The position numbers and the translations under genes are program-made. DNA of 64,000 nt from DATAOG01 sp963757395 (GTDB taxonomy: Bacteria > Pseudomonadota > Alphaproteobacteria > Geminicoccales > Geminicoccaceae). The stretch is taken from NCBI GenBank assembly GCA_963757395.1, contig CAVWRK010000010.1:186001-250000 (forward strand), in the 5' to 3' direction. Below are positions 36,471-45,762 of this stretch, in pieces. The notes below the pieces were generated by a model. The model was not told where the DNA came from, did no database searches, and worked only from the letters and a program-made list of their open reading frames with translations. Position 1 is the first letter of the stretch. Every line of letters begins with the position of its first letter.

Positions 36471-37732
36471 AGACGATCGTCCTCGGCGGCGGCGTGATCG
36501 GCACGTCGACCGCCTACTACCTCGCCAAGCTCGGCCACGAGGTCGACCTGATCGAGCGCCGCGACGGTGCGGCGCTGGAGACCAGCTTCGGCAACGGCGG
36601 CGTGCTCCATACCAGCGAGGCCGAGCCCTGGTCGCGCCCCGGCATGCCCGCCAACATCTGGAAGTGGCTGGGGAAAGAAGACGCCCCGATGCTGCTGCGC
36701 TACAGTGCGCTGCCCCAGATGTGGCGCTGGGGACTGGCCTTTGTGCGCAATTGCACGCCGGAGCTCTACCGCCGCCACACCCAGATCAATTTGCGGCTTT
36801 CGTTCTATACGTTGAAATGCATCGAAGAGATCCGGGCGGAAACCGGGATCGACTACGATCTGATGCAAAAGGGCACGCTCAAGATCTATACCAGGGCCGA
36901 GGCGCTCGAGCAGAACCGGACCGAATGCGAGGCCATGCGGCCGCACGGCATGGTCTTCGAGGTCGCCGACCCCGCGCGCTGCGTCGCAATCGAGCCGGCC
37001 CTCGCCCCGATCCAGGACAGCCTCGTCGGTGGCCTGTTCTTCCCGCCCGACGAGCACGGCGACTGCCACAAGTTCACGACCGGCCTCGGCCAGTACTGCG
37101 AGACGAAGCTCGGCGTGCGCCGCCACTACGGCACCGAGATCAAGGCGCTGCGCCGCAACGGCGATCGGATCGCGGCGGTCGAGACCTCCAAGGGCCCGAT
37201 GACCGCCGACCATTACGTCGCGGCGCTCGGCAGCTTCACGCCGCTCCTGCTCGGCCCGCTCGGCATCCGGCTTTCGATCTATCCGGCCAAGGGCGTCAGC
37301 GTGACCGTGCCGGCGGCGGGCTGGCCCGACGGCCCGACGGTCCCGATCATCGACGACACGCGCCTCTTCGGCCTGATTCGCCTCGGCGACCGCTACCGCT
37401 GCTCGGGCTCGGTCGAGATCGGCGGCTACGATGCGACCCCGAACCGGGCGCGCTGCCAGGCGATCGTCGACAACGTAATCGGCGTCTTCCCGGAGTTCGC
37501 GAAGTGCTACGACCCGCAGACCGCGTTCTTCTGGGGGGGCTTGCGGCCGATGGCGCCGTCGGGCAACCCCTATCTTGGGCCGACGTCGCTCGAGAATCTG
37601 TTCGTCAACGCGGGCCATGGCCATCTCGGGTGGACCATGTCCTGCGGCTCGAGCCGGGCGGTCGTCGATCTGATCACCGGCCGCCAGCCCGCGATCGACA
37701 TGACGGGCCTCACCCTCGACACCCACGACTGA
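36467..37732 (+). CDS. FAD-dependent D-amino-acid dehydrogenase-like oxidoreductase (DadA family)
   Basis: A 421-residue flavoprotein. The N-terminal dinucleotide-binding motif is GGGVIGTSTAYYLA, followed by a conserved acidic residue (DLIERR). The family segments SFGNGGVLHTSEAEPWSRPG and the C-terminal NLFVNAGHGHLGWTMSCGSSR are those of DadA. It probably deaminates a D-amino acid to a keto acid via an imine and passes electrons to the respiratory chain. It overlaps the DSD1-like gene and is followed by RidA, which hydrolyses imines, making a coherent set. Confidence 0.9.
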   Translation: MKTIVLGGGVIGTSTAYYLAKLGHEVDLIERRDGAALETSFGNGGVLHTSEAEPWSRPGMPANIWKWLGKEDAPMLLRYSALPQMWRWGLAFVRNCTPELYRRHTQINLRLSFYTLKCIEEIRAETGIDYDLMQKGTLKIYTRAEALEQNRTECEAMRPHGMVFEVADPARCVAIEPALAPIQDSLVGGLFFPPDEHGDCHKFTTGLGQYCETKLGVRRHYGTEIKALRRNGDRIAAVETSKGPMTADHYVAALGSFTPLLLGPLGIRLSIYPAKGVSVTVPAAGWPDGPTVPIIDDTRLFGLIRLGDRYRCSGSVEIGGYDATPNRARCQAIVDNVIGVFPEFAKCYDPQTAFFWGGLRPMAPSGNPYLGPTSLENLFVNAGHGHLGWTMSCGSSRAVVDLITGRQPAIDMTGLTLDTHD

Positions 37733-37750
37733 GCTTGCCGGGAGGCCACG

Positions 37751-38182
37751 ATGGCGGACACCGAGGCCAAGGCCGTCTTCTTTGGCGGCGCGCCGCCGTT
37801 CCCGATCTCGCGCGCGGTGCGCGCCGGCGATTTCGTCATCACCTGCGCCGTGGGCGACCGCGTCTTCACCCCCGAGGAGGCGCTCTACGACGAGCACGGC
37901 CGCGTCGTCTCGACCGGCGCGCGCCTGCAGGCGCTCACCTTCGCCGACGAGGTCCACGCCACCTTCAAGGTGCTGGGGGAGTCCCTGGCCCTTGCCGGCT
38001 GCACGCTTGCCGACGTGATCGACTGCCAGGTCTGGCTGCGCGACCCGCGCGACTTTCACGAGCTGAATCGCATCTACGCCGGGTACTTCGAGACCAATCG
38101 GCCGGTGCGGTCGGTCTTTCGTACCGACTTCATGTTCGACTTTCGCATCGAGATGAAGGTGGTCGCGTACAAGCCTCTTTGA
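37751..38182 (+). CDS. RidA/YjgF-family protein (enamine/imine deaminase-like)
   Basis: A 143-residue Rid-family protein. Landmarks are VIDCQVWLRDPRDFHELNRIY and RPVRSVFRTDFMFDFRIEMKVVAY; the conserved arginine of active RidA proteins lies in the R-x-V-R segment. These proteins hydrolyse reactive enamine or imine intermediates released by amino-acid deaminating enzymes. Its place 18 nt after the DadA-like gene fits that role. It is the last gene of the long plus-strand run and converges with the wbaP gene. Confidence 0.9.
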   Translation: MADTEAKAVFFGGAPPFPISRAVRAGDFVITCAVGDRVFTPEEALYDEHGRVVSTGARLQALTFADEVHATFKVLGESLALAGCTLADVIDCQVWLRDPRDFHELNRIYAGYFETNRPVRSVFRTDFMFDFRIEMKVVAYKPL

Positions 38183-38212
38183 GGGGGCGAACGGCCAGGA
38201 TCGCGGCCGCAG

Positions 38213-39718
38213 TCAGCGCGCGCCCCGCCCCGCGAGCACCGCTCCCAGCGTCCGGGACAGGATGTAGAAGTCGATCCAGATCGACCAGTTGCGGATGTAA
38301 TAGGTGTCGAGCGCCTGCTGCACCTCGAGATCGCCGTCGCTGCGCGCCGAGACCTGCCAGAGACCCGTGATGCCGGGGACCACACTCGAGCGCAAGGACT
38401 GAAAGCTCTGGTCAAACCGATCGAGGTGATACTTCGGGAATGGCCGCGGCCCGACCAGGCTCATCTCGCCGCGAATGACGTTGACGATCTGCGGCAGCTC
38501 GTCAAGGCTGGTCCGCCGCAGGAAGTGGCCAATGCCGGGCAGGATGCGGGGGTCATTGCTGAGCTTGAAGTAGCGATTCCACTCCTGGCGCGCGATCGGA
38601 TGCTCTGCCAGATGGTGCTCGAGGCGCGCCTCCGCATCGGCATACATGGTCCTGAGCTTCCAGACCCTGATGGGGCGGCCGTCCTTGCCGGCACGCAGCT
38701 GGGCGTAGAACGGCGAACCGCGGCTCGCGGCCATGATCCAGAGCGCCAGGATCGCGATGATCGGCGCGCTGAGGAGCGCCAGCGGGAGCGCGATCAGATG
38801 GTCGGTGGTCTGTTTGAGCAGGCGGTTCCGTCTGAGCAGCAGGTTGCGGCGCATCTGCAGGCCGATCAGGCCGTTGAGGTCGCGGGTTCGCACCCACAGC
38901 GTCGGCAGCTCGCCGAGGTCGGGCACGACGATGATGTCGCGAAAGCCGAGCTGCATCGCGACCGCGTCGACCGTTTCCTGCGCCTCGATCGGGGTGGTGA
39001 CGATTGCGGTCTCGATGCGACCGCTGTACTCGGCGCTGTCGGCGATCGAGCCGAGGACAGGCAGGCCTTGAACCTCCGCCGGCGGCTCGTCGTCATCTAC
39101 GCGGCGGTCGTCGAAGAAGCCGACCGGTCGGAGCCCGAGCTCCGGTGCCTCCTGCAGGATGCGAACCACCTGCTGCCCGATCGGGCCAGCACCGATCACG
39201 ACGGTCGGGACGCCCCAAAGCCCCAGCCGGATCAGCACGGTCCGGACGATGCGCTCGCCGACCAGCGGCAGCACCACGGCGAGCACGAACATCGGCGCGG
39301 CGGCGCCGAGCGGCCAGAGCATGCCGCAAGTGGCATAGTACCAGCCGAACAACAGCATGAAGAGCACGCAGGTCGCCTTGATGCGCAACGGAAACCGCTC
39401 GATCGGCGCCTGGCCGTGGACCCGGTACACGTCCAGGAGCCAGTAGCAAATCGGTAGCGAGAGGGCCACCGCGGACAGGTGGGGGCGGATGGCCAGGCCT
39501 TCGGGTCCCTGGCCGGTGACCGCCAGATAGGCCTCGGTCCCGAGATCGAAGGCGGCCAGGGCCGCGAGGCAGTCGATCATGACCAGCGAAAGCAACATGG
39601 TGACCCGGCCGGACAGACGCGGGCGGCCGGGCGCCGCCTCGAACTCGCGAGCGCGCTCGAACCGTGGCAGGCCTTGGCGGTCCGCCGGAATCGTTGCCTG
39701 TTTGTAAGCGAACGCCAT
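38213..39718 (-). CDS. wbaP: Undecaprenyl-phosphate sugar phosphotransferase (WbaP type)
   Basis: A 501-residue membrane enzyme that starts exopolysaccharide repeat-unit assembly by moving a hexose-1-phosphate onto undecaprenyl phosphate. About four N-terminal membrane helices precede a Rossmann-like domain (VVIGAGPIGQQVVRIL). A further hydrophobic segment and the catalytic bacterial-transferase domain follow, with KLRTMYADAE, the DELPQIVNVIRGEMSLVGPRP core, PGITGLWQVSARSDG and a C-terminal YYIRNWSIWIDFYILSRT. The layout is WbaP-like; galactose is the usual sugar, but this is not proven here. ATG 39718 has only a weak ribosome site. Confidence 0.88.
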   Translation of the reverse strand: MAFAYKQATIPADRQGLPRFERAREFEAAPGRPRLSGRVTMLLSLVMIDCLAALAAFDLGTEAYLAVTGQGPEGLAIRPHLSAVALSLPICYWLLDVYRVHGQAPIERFPLRIKATCVLFMLLFGWYYATCGMLWPLGAAAPMFVLAVVLPLVGERIVRTVLIRLGLWGVPTVVIGAGPIGQQVVRILQEAPELGLRPVGFFDDRRVDDDEPPAEVQGLPVLGSIADSAEYSGRIETAIVTTPIEAQETVDAVAMQLGFRDIIVVPDLGELPTLWVRTRDLNGLIGLQMRRNLLLRRNRLLKQTTDHLIALPLALLSAPIIAILALWIMAASRGSPFYAQLRAGKDGRPIRVWKLRTMYADAEARLEHHLAEHPIARQEWNRYFKLSNDPRILPGIGHFLRRTSLDELPQIVNVIRGEMSLVGPRPFPKYHLDRFDQSFQSLRSSVVPGITGLWQVSARSDGDLEVQQALDTYYIRNWSIWIDFYILSRTLGAVLAGRGAR

Positions 39719-40873
39719 CGGGGTGCACGATCAGCCAGGTCGGGGGCCACGGCGGGACGGCGCGACGTCGGGTGCGATCGGATGGCTGCGCGGCGATCGA
39801 CGCCGACCGGACGGTGCGCGCCAGCTGGCGGCTCGGCGCTGCTCGCGGCTGGACACCGGATCGGGGAGGCTGCCGGCCTTGGGCCGTTCGTCCGCGGGCA
39901 GCCCGAGGCCGAAGGCTCGGGCGACAGGCTCACCGGCCGCGACCCACGCGACCAGGCGGCGATCGATACAGCCACCCGCGCCGGTCATGCCCAATCGCCT
40001 CGTCACTCCAACCCCTCCTCGAGAGAATGCATCTGTGCACATGGCCGGACGACGGCACGGTAATATGGACCGGTGGTCGCCGGGCCGTTGCAGACGTGGG
40101 GGGACGGCGGGAACAACGGACGGTCTCCAGCTATCCCGAACGGCCAGGCGGTGCTGTGTGGGTCACCCGTTCGGTTGCCGCTCGAGCCGGGCATGACCTT
40201 TCGGGGTGAAGAGACCGATCGGGCGCAGCCGCGATCCTCTGTATCGGGCTATTCCGGCTATCTGTGCTGGTCCATCCGAGTGTCTCGGAGCCTTCGCAAA
40301 GGCATGTCGCCGGCAATTCCCGGGCGGAATGTCTGCGGCATGGACGGTGCCAGCCCGTCACCGACGACGTTGCGCGTTCAGCGCGCCCTCCTTGACGGCG
40401 ACCCGCAAACCCGGCTCGCTCGCCAAGCCGGTAACCGCCATGGCTGCCACCGGTGAGCGCGGGCCGTCATGCGCCGTCCTTCCGGCGACTGCTTGGCCGA
40501 TAGCGCATAGGCCTTTCGCTACCGGGCCCTCTCCAATCGAGGCAGGGTCGACATCACCCTATGAACCAAATCACGCCATACTCACTTAGAATTGCGTGCT
40601 GCACGGAGCAGGACTAAGTCAAATTTCGCTAAGACTAATACCAACTCGGGGGTATCCCAATCGGCCGCGTCACGCCACCATGCGCGACAGCGGCAAGGGA
40701 ACGTGATCACCACAACGGGTCGTTGGCAGTCGCGTTTGGACAACAGCCGATCGACAGTGGTCGGCACGCCGGCCTGCACCCGGCCAGATGGTGCGCGCGC
40801 TCTGAGGATCTGGGGCTGACCGCCGACCCACTAGAACTGGGAGCGCCGGCGCACCGAACGTGGAGAGTCGTTT
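39719..40873. other. Long non-coding region upstream of wbaP and the EPS regulator
   Basis: This 1155-nt stretch has no reading frame I consider real; the short frames present lack family resemblance and ribosome sites. Composition becomes AT-richer around 40550-40640, where CTAAG occurs twice as a direct repeat (near 40611 and 40629). It probably holds divergent promoters for the minus-strand wbaP gene and the plus-strand LuxR gene. No transposase or RNA gene was recognised. Confidence 0.5.
40862..40867 (+). promoter_or_regulatory. Ribosome-binding site selecting a GTG start
   Basis: GGAGAG at 40862-40867 lies 6 nt before GTG 40874 but 12 nt before the in-frame ATG 40880, favouring the GTG as start of the LuxR-type regulator. 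Confidence 0.6.
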
Positions 40874-41560
40874 GTGAACATGATCAAGGTCGTCCTGGTC
40901 GGCATGAACAATCTATTCTTGCAGGGATTGCGCCACTTGCTCGATCCATCCCAATTCACGATTGTGGGTGAGGCGCGCGACCTCGCCAGCTGGCACGCCT
41001 TCTTGGGGGAGGGCCCCGCCCCGGACCTGGTGCCGGACCTGCTGGTGGCCGATCTGAACGGCTGTGATGAGAGCGATCTCGACGGCCTGCAGGCCGTCCG
41101 CGCGATTGTCGACGACATCCGAATCGTGGTGCTCGCGAACGAGCTCTGCCTGGTGGACATGGCACGCCTGCTGAGGGCCGGCGTCGACGGTTACCTGCTC
41201 AAGGACCTGTCGGCAGAAGCCCTGTCGCTGTCCCTTCTCCTGGTCATGAAGGGCGAGAAGGCGCTGCCGAGCACGCTCGCGAGCGTGCTCGCCGACGACC
41301 CCCGGACGGGGGCCGCCCATGGCGCTTCGATCAGGGCCCAAAAGCACCTTACCGAACGCGAGGAGCAAATTCTCCGGTGCCTGCTGAGCGCCTACAGCAA
41401 CAAGCACATCGCGCGCGCGCTCAATATCTCGGAAGGCACCGTCAAGGTGCATTTGAAGAGCGTGATGAAGAAGATCGCGGCCGGGAACCGCACCCAGGCG
41501 GCGTTGTGGGCCCGGAACAATGGGATCGCCAATGGCGAGCTGATGTCGGAGCGGCCTTAG
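40874..41560 (+). CDS. LuxR-type regulator with atypical receiver domain, EPS-locus associated
   Basis: A 228-residue protein. The N-terminal 120 residues align with response-regulator receivers, but the acidic Asp-Asp pair after the first strand is replaced (VVLVGMNNLFLQGLRHLL). An Asp at the phospho-acceptor position remains (LLVADLNG). The C-terminal LuxR helix-turn-helix is clear: LTEREEQILRCLLSAYSNKH, then IARALNISEGTVKVHLKSVM. The GTG start is chosen by ribosome-site spacing. It is 62 nt upstream of the Wzc-type kinase gene, so it probably controls exopolysaccharide synthesis, possibly without phosphorylation. No histidine kinase gene is adjacent. Confidence 0.88.
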   Translation: MNMIKVVLVGMNNLFLQGLRHLLDPSQFTIVGEARDLASWHAFLGEGPAPDLVPDLLVADLNGCDESDLDGLQAVRAIVDDIRIVVLANELCLVDMARLLRAGVDGYLLKDLSAEALSLSLLLVMKGEKALPSTLASVLADDPRTGAAHGASIRAQKHLTEREEQILRCLLSAYSNKHIARALNISEGTVKVHLKSVMKKIAAGNRTQAALWARNNGIANGELMSERP

Positions 41561-41622
41561 CGGGATCGCCGCCGGCTTCGACGTGACGAAGCTGCGGCAC
41601 GAGAGGCGGGAGAGGATTTGAG

Positions 41623-43917
41623 ATGAACAGGAACATTCCCGTCCGGAGCGGCTGGGAGATCGGCGACGCGCGGTTCCGCGAGGTCGGACACCCCGCCGTG
41701 CCGACGATGGCCGATACCGGCGAGATCGATCTCCGTGGCTTCTTTCGGACGATCTACCGGCGAAAATGGATGCTGATCCTGACCATGGCCGCGACCATGG
41801 GCGCGACCATGTTTTGGCTCTCCGAGGCCACGCCTTACTACGACGCCGACGTCCTGATCGTCATCGAGACCCGTCCGTCGAGCATCGTGAGGGTCGACGA
41901 GAAGGTCCAGGATGTCATCAGCGATAGCGCGAAGGTCAATACCGAGGTCGCGGTTCTCGAGTCGCGCAGCCTGGCGACCAGAGTCATTCGCGATCTCGAG
42001 CTCGACCGCGATCCCGAATTCGCCGACGAGGCGGCGGCCGGCGATGACCTGGCCGCAGGCGGGGAAACATCGAGCGGCAGTTTCCAGACCAGGATCGTCG
42101 CCGCCGTCGCGACCGAAGTTCTGAACGGCGTCCGGTCGTTTCTCACCGGCGCCTGGGCCGGCAACCACCGTGACGATGCGCTGACGCCCGACGAGGCGAC
42201 GCGCGAGCAACAGGAGAGCGCCCATCTGGCCGAAATCAACGAAGGCCGCGAAGCCGCCGCCCTGCTCGATCGGTTTCACAAGCGTCTCACGGTCGAGCCC
42301 GAGCAGGGATCGCGCCTGATCCGCATCACCTTCAGCTCGACCGACCCGACCAAGGCGGCGCTGATCGCGAACACGCTCGTCGACGAGTATATGAAGAGCC
42401 AGCTCGAGACCAAGACCGAAGGTGCACGCCACGCCGCGGAATGGCTCGACGCCCGCCTGGCCGAACTGGGCAAGACGGTACGATCGCTTGAACAGAGCGT
42501 TCAGCAGCAGCGCACCGAGTCCGGCAGCAACAGCATGGACATCGTCTCCCAACGACTGGCGCAGATCAACTTGCAGCTGATTGCCGCCCACGCCGCGTCC
42601 GCCGCGTCGCGGGCGCGCTATGAGCAGGTGCGATCGGTCGTCGACAGCGGCGGCAACCTGGACGCGCTTCCCGAGATCTTGAACTCCTCGATCATCCAGA
42701 CCCTCCGAGGCAAGCACACCGAGTTGCTCGCAACTCTTTCGGAGCGCCAGACGATCTACGGAGCAAATCATCCCCAGATTGTCTCGCTGCGTGCCGAGAT
42801 TGCGGAGATCGAGCAGCGGCTGAGCGGCGACATCAGCAACATTCTGGCCGGACTGCGCAACGAAATGAACTCCGACAAGATCCATGAGGCAGCGTTGCGC
42901 CGCGACCTCGAGGCCGCGAGCGAGGACATGATCCATCTGAAAGGGTCGGAAGCGGTGATCGCGCAGGCGGCGCAGAAACTGCAGGTCAACCAGGGCCTCT
43001 ATCGAAGCCTGCTCGAGCGCTTCACCGAGGCCGTGGCCCTGCGGGACAACCAGCAGCCGGACGCCCGGGTCATCTCGCCGGCGCAGATGCCGCTGCGCCC
43101 GTCCTTCCCGAACTTCCCGCGGGTGATTGCCCTGGCCTTCGTCGGCTCGACATCGCTCGCGGTGTTCTTCCTGGTGATCGCCGAGCGTCTGCGCCAGAAG
43201 CTCGACACGGTCGAGAGCGTCGAGCGCCACATCGGGCTGCCGATCATTGGCGCCATCCCGGAACTGCCACGGTTGCGGCGTCTGGCGTCGAGCCCCGCCG
43301 GCTACTTGCGGCGCCGGCCGCTGTCCGAGTTCGGCGGGGCGTTCCAACGGCTGCGCGCGCTGCTCAACCTCGGCCAGCATCGTGAGATGCCACGCACGGT
43401 GCTGGTCACGTCCGGCTCCGCCGGCGAGGGCAAGACGACCGTCGCCATGTGCCTCGGCATCGCCAGCGCGTTGTCGGGACAGAACGTTCTCCTCGTCGAC
43501 TGCAACTTCGCCCGGCCGCAGGTGCATCGCATGGTCAACGTCCGCAACGACCGCGGGCTGACCGACGTCCTCAGAGGCGTGGCGACCCTCGAGGACACGA
43601 TCACGCGTGCCGCCGACTATCACCTGTCGATCCTGACCATCGGCCGCTCGCGCGAGGGCGCGCTCGATCTGCTGAATTCGGGGAGGATGCAAGAGCTCCT
43701 GGACGACCTCAAGAGGATCTTCGACGTGATCATCCTCGACTCGGCTCCGGTTCACGAGGTGTCGAACGCCCTGACCCTCGGATGTCTTGCAGAAAAGACG
43801 ATCCTCGTGACCCGCCGCGAATGGACGCGGCGCCGCGAAGCTTCCTACGCGGCCAAACAGCTGCAGCTGTCTGGTGCCGACGTCGCGGGGGTGGTGTTCA
43901 ACCGGGCCGAACCGTGA
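41623..43917 (+). CDS. Polysaccharide chain-length determinant/tyrosine-autokinase-like protein (Wzc/ExoP type)
   Basis: A 764-residue inner-membrane protein. The first membrane helix is near residues 47-65, then a long periplasmic coiled-coil-rich Wzz domain with the proline-rich LRPSFPNFPR motif before the second helix (near residue 510). The cytoplasmic ATPase has Walker A SGSAGEGKTT (Lys604), Walker A' VLLVDCNFARPQ (Asp626) and Walker B VIILDSAPV (Asp706). It ends at VVFNRAEP with no tyrosine cluster, so classical Wzc-style tail autophosphorylation looks impossible. It should control chain length and export of the polysaccharide. GGAGAGGATTTGAG precedes the ATG. Confidence 0.9.
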   Translation: MNRNIPVRSGWEIGDARFREVGHPAVPTMADTGEIDLRGFFRTIYRRKWMLILTMAATMGATMFWLSEATPYYDADVLIVIETRPSSIVRVDEKVQDVISDSAKVNTEVAVLESRSLATRVIRDLELDRDPEFADEAAAGDDLAAGGETSSGSFQTRIVAAVATEVLNGVRSFLTGAWAGNHRDDALTPDEATREQQESAHLAEINEGREAAALLDRFHKRLTVEPEQGSRLIRITFSSTDPTKAALIANTLVDEYMKSQLETKTEGARHAAEWLDARLAELGKTVRSLEQSVQQQRTESGSNSMDIVSQRLAQINLQLIAAHAASAASRARYEQVRSVVDSGGNLDALPEILNSSIIQTLRGKHTELLATLSERQTIYGANHPQIVSLRAEIAEIEQRLSGDISNILAGLRNEMNSDKIHEAALRRDLEAASEDMIHLKGSEAVIAQAAQKLQVNQGLYRSLLERFTEAVALRDNQQPDARVISPAQMPLRPSFPNFPRVIALAFVGSTSLAVFFLVIAERLRQKLDTVESVERHIGLPIIGAIPELPRLRRLASSPAGYLRRRPLSEFGGAFQRLRALLNLGQHREMPRTVLVTSGSAGEGKTTVAMCLGIASALSGQNVLLVDCNFARPQVHRMVNVRNDRGLTDVLRGVATLEDTITRAADYHLSILTIGRSREGALDLLNSGRMQELLDDLKRIFDVIILDSAPVHEVSNALTLGCLAEKTILVTRREWTRRREASYAAKQLQLSGADVAGVVFNRAEP

Positions 43918-44059
43918 GGTCCCGAGCGACGCCGGTCGCGGCCAGGCGCCGACTGCCGCGACCGCCGTCGAGCTACGTCGGCTGACGACCGACGTCGGCC
44001 CCGTGTGCCCGAATATAAGTCGAAGTGCTGACTGTCACTGTCTTGGTTATCGAAGTTAC

Positions 44060-44091
44060 CATCGCACGATGCGATGTTCCGGATCCCGGAA
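44060..44091. promoter_or_regulatory. Two adjacent perfect inverted repeats upstream of the UDP-glucuronate decarboxylase-like gene
   Basis: CATCGCA-CGA-TGCGATG (44060-44076) is directly followed by TTCCGG-ATC-CCGGAA (44077-44091). Both have 3-nt centres and abut each other, ending 38 nt before ATG 44130. They may be operators for a dimeric regulator or small mRNA hairpins. Confidence 0.45.
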
Positions 44092-44129
44092 AAACTGATC
44101 AGACTGGCAACTTGCAGCGGAGCCTCACT

Positions 44130-45092
<963 letters not shown>

Positions 45093-45762
45093 GTCGCCGC
45101 CACCGCGAGCGTCGCCGACCGGCGCGCGGCAGAGAGGCTCACCGAGGCTCACCCTCGCCGAGCGTGGGCGCTCTCTGCGGCGGGATCCAACGCTGTCCGC
45201 CTCATCAGCCGGCCAGGCCCAGACCGAACTCGACGATCCGGGCCTGGTCGCAGAGGTGTTGGAGCTCGAGCAACGCCAGGCGCAGCTCCTCGATGGTATC
45301 GAGGCAGCGGACCCAAAGCAGGTCTTCCTTCACCGTCCGGATGACGCCCTCGAGGTCGCCATGGCCTCGCAAAAGCTCGCGCACGAAGGCGCGCGGGCCC
45401 ATCGATGCCGAGGTAGGCGAACCCGCGCTGCGTCGCCGGCGACCAACCGGCTGCCGCGATCCTGGCGGAGCCTGCCCGAGACTTTCGACGAAGGTTCCGA
45501 GGCCCGCGCGCACACGCCGGCGGAGCACCTTCGAGCGCTCGAACCGAGTCGCCCGGTGGGGCTCCCTCCGATCGCGGCGCCGGCCGGTGTCACGCCTCGG
45601 GCCCGGTCGCCGGCCGAGGCGTTGGTCCCCGCGTTCGCGACCGACAGGTTCTGAGCGGCCGATGACCGCGGTCGCCGAGCCGCCGCCGCCGGGGTCGGGT
45701 CGGCGCGGGCTCGGGAATCGTCGGGGCGTCGAGCCGCCCCGGGACGCACCGATGCGATCAGA
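45093..45762. other. Gene-free spacer containing the transposase relic
   Basis: Apart from the transposase fragment at 45205-45425, this 670-nt stretch between two convergent genes shows no credible coding region. The short high-GC frames present are arginine- and alanine-rich with no family resemblance. No clear terminator hairpin with a U-run was seen. Confidence 0.5.
45205..45425 (-). mobile_element. Degenerate transposase fragment (integrase-core, IS3-like)
   Basis: On the minus strand the translation includes AFVREL, then VIRTVKEDLLWVRCLDTIEE followed by LRLALLEL. This resembles the end of the DDE integrase core of IS3-type transposases (typically F-I-R-T-L-K-E-N-L-L-W-V-R with a following E-E-L-R). 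Just upstream, FAYLGIDG is found in another frame, matching the preceding part of the core, so the fragment is frameshifted as well as truncated. No start, no catalytic triad and no terminal repeats remain. It is a relic, not an active element. Confidence 0.6.

Noticed and set aside
39723..40589. Several short overlapping frames upstream of the EPS regulator
   Set aside because: All are short, mutually overlapping on both strands and without motifs. I treat the area as regulatory or non-coding.
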